DNA of 64,000 nucleotides from Phil1 sp964487565 (lineage in GTDB: Bacteria > Bacillota > Clostridia > Christensenellales > CAG-138), in contig CAZARN010000005.1 in assembly GCA_964487565.1 (NCBI GenBank), forward strand, positions 113,023 through 177,022, in the 5' to 3' direction. How positions within the stretch are numbered: position 1 is the first letter of the stretch; each line of letters starts with the position of its first letter. The position numbers and the translations under genes are program-made. The notes beneath the pieces were generated by a model. It made no database searches. It saw nothing but the letters and a program-made list of their open reading frames with translations, and was not told the DNA's origin. This document shows positions 59,775-64,000 of this stretch, in pieces.

Positions 59775-59804
59775 GAAGCGCCGCCGTGCGGCGCTTCTTT
59801 TATT
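59775..59804 (+). terminator. Terminator after the DppA-like gene
   Basis: GAAGCGCCGC-CGT-GCGGCGCTTC is a perfect 10-bp stem followed by TTTTATTT. Confidence 0.85.
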
Positions 59805-59826
59805 TGCGCAAAAATTGAGCAGACAG

Positions 59827-59855
59827 TTGCACCTGAACGGCGAACGTGATATATT
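59827..59855 (+). promoter_or_regulatory. Promoter of the clostripain-family gene
   Basis: TTGCAC (59827-59832), 17 bases, then TATATT (59850-59855), about 48 bases before ATG 59904. Confidence 0.55.
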
Positions 59856-59903
59856 TTGTACATTGAGGTTACATCAACAAATCACAAGAAAGAGAGTATT
59901 GTA

Positions 59904-61898
59904 ATGAACAAAAAAATAATCGCTCTTCTGCTGTGTGCTGTGCTGATGCTTTGTTCCGCCTGTGGGGATGCGGCGGGTGAAGCGCAGACGGACGAAACGC
60001 CTGTGCAGGAAGGTCAGCAAACACAGCAGTCCGTCGAAGAGGAACCGGGGGAGAGCGCCAAATGGGCGATCTACTGGTATCTGTGCGGCAGCGATCTTGA
60101 ATCGGGCAACGGCTTTGCCTCGGGCGACCTCGGCGAGCTTATGGAGGTTCAGCTTCCGGAGGATGTTACCGTCGTGATCGAAACGGGCGGTTCATCGGAG
60201 TGGCATAACGATTTTGTGGATGCTTCAAAGCTCCAGCGCTATGTTTATGATTCCGAGGGACTTAGTCTCGTGGACGAGCAGCCTTCGGCCAGCATGGGCG
60301 AAACGCAGACGCTTGCGGACTTTTTGAGCTTCGCTTCCGCGAATTATCCCGCGGAGAAGACAGCCGTTGTATTTTGGAACCACGGCGGCGGCTCCGTGTC
60401 GGGCGCTGCCTTTGACGAGCTTTACGGCGGTGATTCGCTGACGCTCAATGAAATGTACGATGCGTTCACATCGGTGTGGACCGCTTCAACGGAAAATCCT
60501 CCGCTGGAGCTTGTCGGCTTTGACACCTGCCTTATGGCCACGGTGGACGTTGCATACACGTTCATGGATATCGCTTCCTACCTTGTGGCTTCGGAGGAAA
60601 CCGAGCCTGCAAACGGCTGGTATTATTCCCAGTGGGTAGGCGCGCTTGCCGAAAACCCGTCCATGAACGGCGCCGAGATCGGCGAAATAATCTGCGACAC
60701 CTATTACGCGGGCTGTGAAGAGGTAGGCACGCAGGATTGCACAACCCTTTCCGTGACAGACCTCGGCAAGGTGGGCGCGCTGCTTGAAGCATATGACGCA
60801 TTCGGCGCGGAAGCGCTCACATCCGCCTGCACGGACACGGCTTTCTTTTCCGAGTTTTACAGGGTGGCTGCCCAAAGCGAAAACTACGGCGGAAACACGA
60901 AGGAACAGGGTTATACGAACATGGTCGACCTCGGCCATCTTGCGCGGCAGTCGTCGGATATGCTCGGCAGCGCCGCGGATGTGCTCAAGGCGCTCGACGA
61001 GTGCGTGCTTTATCAGGTGAGCGGCGCGTACAGGGCGGAATCCACGGGCCTTTCCTGCTACTATTCCTATAACGGGGATATGGAGGATTTTTCAGGCTAT
61101 GAAAACGTGGGCACGGGCGAGGCGTTCAAGTATTTCTATTCATATGAGCTGACCGGCGAGCTTGATGAAAACGGTATGGAATATGTTTCCTCGATGGACA
61201 TAAACGAGCTGCCGGAGGTACAGGGGATCTCGGCGATGGGATGGGACGGCGCAGCGCTTGATGTGGATGAGGAAGGCACGGCGTACCTGACCCTCGGGCC
61301 GGAGGCGAACAGCATACTTTCAGGCATTGGCTTCTCGCTCTATTATGTTGACGCGGAAAACGATGAAATGCTGCTTCTCGGCACGGACAACGATATCACC
61401 GCGGACTGGGAAAACGGCGTGTTCTATGACAACTTCCGCGGCGTCTGGGGCGGCATTGACGGATGCCTCGTCTATATGGAGCTGAGCTTTGAGGGCGACG
61501 ACTATAACCTCTATTCCGTGCCGGTGCTGCTCAACGGCGAGGAATACAACCTTCAGGTCGTTTATGATTTTACAACGGAAGAATGGAGCATACTGGGCGC
61601 GCGTCAGGGTATTGACGGCAACGGCATGGCGGACAAGGAGCTTCGTATTTTGCAGCCGGGCGACGAGATAACCACCATATGGTATATCGCCTCGGCATCA
61701 GGGGACGACGGCTTTGAACCGTATACCGCGGAAACCATAACCGTGACTGAGGAGACGGCGTTTGCCGAGATCTCCCTCATGGACGGAAGCTATTCCATGG
61801 TGTTCGAGCTGCGCGACGCGATGGGCGGCACGGCTTATACCGACGCGGTGACGTTTGATTGCGCGCTCGGTGAGATAACGACGACAGTATATGAATAA
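59904..61898 (+). CDS. Clostripain-family (C11) cysteine protease lipoprotein
   Basis: A 664-residue exported protein. The signal peptide ends in a lipobox (LMLCSACGD, lipidated cysteine near residue 18), then a short Gln/Glu-rich linker, then the C11 caspase-like domain. The catalytic histidine is in VVFWNHGGGSVSG and the cysteine in VGFDTCLMATVDVAY, both complete. The last 250 residues form a beta-rich region of unknown use. C11 proteases cut after basic residues and can self-activate. ATG 59904 is chosen as it starts the signal peptide. A weak AGAGAG precedes it. It is probably cotranscribed with the membrane protein 33 bases downstream. Confidence 0.9.
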   Translation: MNKKIIALLLCAVLMLCSACGDAAGEAQTDETPVQEGQQTQQSVEEEPGESAKWAIYWYLCGSDLESGNGFASGDLGELMEVQLPEDVTVVIETGGSSEWHNDFVDASKLQRYVYDSEGLSLVDEQPSASMGETQTLADFLSFASANYPAEKTAVVFWNHGGGSVSGAAFDELYGGDSLTLNEMYDAFTSVWTASTENPPLELVGFDTCLMATVDVAYTFMDIASYLVASEETEPANGWYYSQWVGALAENPSMNGAEIGEIICDTYYAGCEEVGTQDCTTLSVTDLGKVGALLEAYDAFGAEALTSACTDTAFFSEFYRVAAQSENYGGNTKEQGYTNMVDLGHLARQSSDMLGSAADVLKALDECVLYQVSGAYRAESTGLSCYYSYNGDMEDFSGYENVGTGEAFKYFYSYELTGELDENGMEYVSSMDINELPEVQGISAMGWDGAALDVDEEGTAYLTLGPEANSILSGIGFSLYYVDAENDEMLLLGTDNDITADWENGVFYDNFRGVWGGIDGCLVYMELSFEGDDYNLYSVPVLLNGEEYNLQVVYDFTTEEWSILGARQGIDGNGMADKELRILQPGDEITTIWYIASASGDDGFEPYTAETITVTEETAFAEISLMDGSYSMVFELRDAMGGTAYTDAVTFDCALGEITTTVYE

Positions 61899-61931
61899 TA
61901 TAAAATTCAAAACAGCGGAGGTATCGTAATA

Positions 61932-62687
61932 ATGGAAGAGAACATTGCGAAAAAGCGCAACGGTAAAACCACGGAGGAGATACTTGAGATCGTGATCGCG
62001 GTGCTGCTTGGCGTGGTGACGCTGCTGACGGCGTGGGCGTCATGGATAGGATCGCTGCACGGCGGCAATCAGGCCACAAACTACACCACGTCCAACAACA
62101 TGGCTGCCGACGGCAACGCGCGTTACAATCAGGCGGCACAGACAATGATGCAGGACATGATACTTTGGAGCGAGATCGGCGATCTTCAGACCGAGATACA
62201 GTTCGCGCAGGCATATGAGGATGAAGTTACGCTTGAGATGGATTGCTACAAGCTGTATTACAAGTGCATGGAGCAGCTTTCCGAAAGCATGGCGACCGCA
62301 CTCCTTTGGGATTTTGACAGCTATGCAGCGATGGAGCCGACGGACGCCGTGCTCGACTGGATGAGCAACAGCGAGGCGCTGACCTCCCCGTTCAGCTCCC
62401 AGGAATATGTTGACGCTTACTTTGCGGATGCTTACGCCGTGCTTGCCGAATCCGAGACGCTCCTGCAGCAGGGCGAACAGGACAATACCAACGGCGACAG
62501 GATGGGCCTTGTTACGGTGTTCTATTCCGTGGTGCTGTTCCTGCTTGGTATCGTGAACACGTTCAAGGGTATGTCCAACAAGTATATCGTGATCGGCGTG
62601 TCCGTGGTTTGCCTTATCGCAGCAACGATCATCATGTGCACGGTTCCCCTGCCCACAGGGTTTTCGCTTTCAAACTTCTTCCATTGA
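61932..62687 (+). CDS. DUF4337-like membrane protein of unknown function
   Basis: A 251-residue protein with one transmembrane helix near residues 20-42 and two near the C-terminus (about 195-215 and 220-245). They flank an acidic, helical region of roughly 140 residues that contains TEIQFAQAYEDEVTLEMDCYKLYYKCMEQL. The layout resembles DUF4337-type proteins, but I cannot confirm the family. GGAGG precedes ATG. It follows the clostripain-like lipoprotein with a 33-base gap, so the two probably act at the same membrane. No function can be assigned. Confidence 0.7.
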   Translation: MEENIAKKRNGKTTEEILEIVIAVLLGVVTLLTAWASWIGSLHGGNQATNYTTSNNMAADGNARYNQAAQTMMQDMILWSEIGDLQTEIQFAQAYEDEVTLEMDCYKLYYKCMEQLSESMATALLWDFDSYAAMEPTDAVLDWMSNSEALTSPFSSQEYVDAYFADAYAVLAESETLLQQGEQDNTNGDRMGLVTVFYSVVLFLLGIVNTFKGMSNKYIVIGVSVVCLIAATIIMCTVPLPTGFSLSNFFH

Positions 62688-62712
62688 AGCAATGAAGCGA
62701 TGATAGGATAGC

Positions 62713-62747
62713 AAAAGCTCCCCCGCGCTGCGCGGGGGAGCTTTTTT
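62713..62747. terminator. Bidirectional terminator
   Basis: A 15-bp perfect stem (AAAAGCTCCCCCGCG) with loop CTG ends in six T residues. Its A-run gives a U-tract on the minus strand for gcvPB too. Confidence 0.85.
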
Positions 62748-62760
62748 GCACCTGAGCTTT

Positions 62761-64000
62761 TTACAGACTGTATTTGACGACGGGCTTTCTTGCCGCGGCG
62801 ACCTCGTCCGGCCGGCCTACCGGCGTTGTGAGCGGGGAGGCGTGGAGGCGTTCGGGATCCTCAATGGCAAGCCGTGCGATCTCGCGCATCGCGGCGATGA
62901 AGTCGTCGAGCGTTTCACGGGATTCGCTTTCCGTGGGCTCGATCATTATCGCTTCATGCACGATGAGCGGGAAATATATCGTCGGCGGATGATAGCCGAA
63001 GTCGATGAGCGTTTTGGCGATATCGGTGGTATGCACGCCGTTTGCGATCATGGCCTCCGTCGGGGCAAGCACGCATTCGTGCATACAGATGCGGTCATGC
63101 GGCACGGCGTAAACATCCTTCAGGGCGTTCTGGACATAGTTGGCGTTGAGCACAGCGTTCTCGCTCGCTTCGCGAAGTCCCCATGCGCCGAGGCTGAGTA
63201 TATACGCATACGCTCTGGCGATGACCGAAAAACTGCCGAAGAAGCCGCGCACCTTGCCGATTGAGACCGGACGGTCATAATCGAGATACGCATGGCCGTT
63301 CTCGCGCTGCATGACGACGGGATACGGCAGATAAGGTATAAGCTCCGCCTTGCATCCGACAGGGCCGCTGCCGGGGCCTCCGCCGCCGTGCGGGGTGGAG
63401 AAGGTCTTGTGCAGATTGATGTGCATCACGTCGAAGCCCATGTCCGCAGGACGCGCGTGGCCCATGACGGCGTTGAGATTCGCCCCGTCATAATAGAGCA
63501 GGCCGCCCGCCTCGTGCACGATCCTGGCAACCTCAACGATGTTCTTTTCGAAAAGGCCAAGGGTGGACGGGTTGGTCAGCATGAGGCCGGCAACGTCGCT
63601 TCCGCAGGCTGCGCGCAGCGCGTCAAGGTCAATGCCGCCGTCCGGCGCTGATTTGATCTCGCGGATGGTGAAGCCCGCCATAGCGGCGGAAGCCGGATTT
63701 GTGCCGTGCGCCGCGTCGGGCACGATCATGACGGTGCGTTCGCTGTCGCAGCGCATGTCATGATACGCCTTGATCAGCATGAGGCCGGTAAGCTCACCGT
63801 GCGCGCCGGCGGCGGGCTGGAGGGTGAACTTGTCAAAGCCCGTGATCGCGCAGAGCGCGCGCTCGGTTTCCGCCATAAGGCGTATGCAGCCCTCGGCGCA
63901 ATCCTCGTCCGCGAGGGGATGCACGCCGTTGAAAAGGGGCGCAAGCTCCTCGTTGATCTTGGGATTGTATTTCATCGTGCAGGAGCCGAGAGGGTAGAAA
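62761..64000 (-). CDS. gcvPB: Glycine dehydrogenase (decarboxylating) subunit 2, partial
   Basis: The 3' 413 codons of the P-protein beta chain; the 5' end lies beyond base 64000. The visible N-terminal part reads FYPLGSCTMKYNPKINEE, the usual motif about 80 residues into the protein, so roughly 80 codons are missing by position only. The PLP lysine is in NLHKTFSTPHGGGGPGSGPVG. With GcvPA, H, T and L proteins it decarboxylates glycine and passes the methylene group to tetrahydrofolate. The two-subunit form is typical of Firmicutes. The rest of the system must lie to the right. Confidence 0.95.
   Translation of the reverse strand, partial: FYPLGSCTMKYNPKINEELAPLFNGVHPLADEDCAEGCIRLMAETERALCAITGFDKFTLQPAAGAHGELTGLMLIKAYHDMRCDSERTVMIVPDAAHGTNPASAAMAGFTIREIKSAPDGGIDLDALRAACGSDVAGLMLTNPSTLGLFEKNIVEVARIVHEAGGLLYYDGANLNAVMGHARPADMGFDVMHINLHKTFSTPHGGGGPGSGPVGCKAELIPYLPYPVVMQRENGHAYLDYDRPVSIGKVRGFFGSFSVIARAYAYILSLGAWGLREASENAVLNANYVQNALKDVYAVPHDRICMHECVLAPTEAMIANGVHTTDIAKTLIDFGYHPPTIYFPLIVHEAIMIEPTESESRETLDDFIAAMREIARLAIEDPERLHASPLTTPVGRPDEVAAARKPVVKYSL

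Noticed and set aside
62761..64000. Truncated gcvPB pseudogene
   Set aside because: The frame remains open to the last base of the window, so the missing N-terminus is an edge effect.
1..64000. CRISPR arrays, transposons, prophage or tRNA genes
   Set aside because: No regularly spaced repeats, transposase, integrase, phage structural genes or cloverleaf-like stretches were found, and all gaps between genes are under 300 bases.

Overview
The window is a dense stretch of a high-GC anaerobic Firmicute, most likely a Clostridia (Eubacteriales/Christensenellales-like) genome. The signs are the gene orders DUF2232-gdpP-rplI-dnaB, rpsF-ssb-rpsR and addB-addA, an FMN riboswitch in front of an ECF-type vitamin transporter, strong AGGAGG ribosome binding sites, TTG and GTG starts, and a complete clostridial oxidative ornithine-degradation locus. 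No tRNA, rRNA, CRISPR array, insertion sequence or prophage was recognised. No gap between genes reaches 300 bases.

Layout. 1-2.1 kb: end of an amino-acid ABC ATPase, a TrpR-like regulator and a YtcJ-type amidohydrolase. 2.3-6.6 kb (minus strand): a DUF6323/DUF6179-like pair, a dCache-PAS-GGDEF protein, and an ECF S-component behind an FMN riboswitch. 6.6-17.2 kb (minus): thpR-addB-addA-prmC-CapA-like-prfA, a tightly overlapping operon joining recombinational repair to translation termination. 17.4-27.6 kb: mixed genes (nucleotidyltransferase, DtxR-like regulator, SPFH protein, lipoprotein, Ser/Thr kinase, threonine synthase, a membrane-anchored MerR-type regulator, a transporter, a second GGDEF protein, a C39-like peptidase). 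27.7-32.5 kb: the c-di-AMP phosphodiesterase and replicative helicase operon. 32.65-37.3 kb: a four-gene operon (serine-palmitoyltransferase-like enzyme, short-chain reductase, CAT-fold acyltransferase, acyl-CoA ligase) that reads like a sphingoid or ceramide-type lipid pathway and is the most novel candidate here. 37.3-46.9 kb: tRNA modification, nucleotide salvage, hydrolases, glnS-gltX, a methyltransferase interrupted by an amber codon, and rpsF-ssb-rpsR. 47.7-56.7 kb: ord-ortA-ortB-oraS-oraE-mutL-like-orr-argF, fermenting ornithine to acetyl-CoA and D-alanine. 56.8-59.7 kb: alanine racemase, an alpha/beta hydrolase and a DppA-like D-aminopeptidase. 59.9-62.7 kb: a clostripain-family lipoprotein with a membrane partner. 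The window ends inside gcvPB (minus strand).

How the genes work together: L-ornithine, possibly supplied by the adjacent ornithine carbamoyltransferase, is racemised by Orr, rearranged by the B12/PLP mutase OraSE, oxidised by Ord and cleaved by OrtAB. The neighbouring alanine racemase could recycle the D-alanine product. GcvPB adds glycine catabolism, so the organism probably ferments amino acids. Signalling is represented by two diguanylate cyclases, a c-di-AMP phosphodiesterase and a Ser/Thr kinase.

All 57 complete gene ends inspected use TAA or TGA and none uses TAG, yet one otherwise intact gene carries an in-frame TAG. Promoters, terminators and starts were assigned by eye; no similarity search or structure prediction was run.
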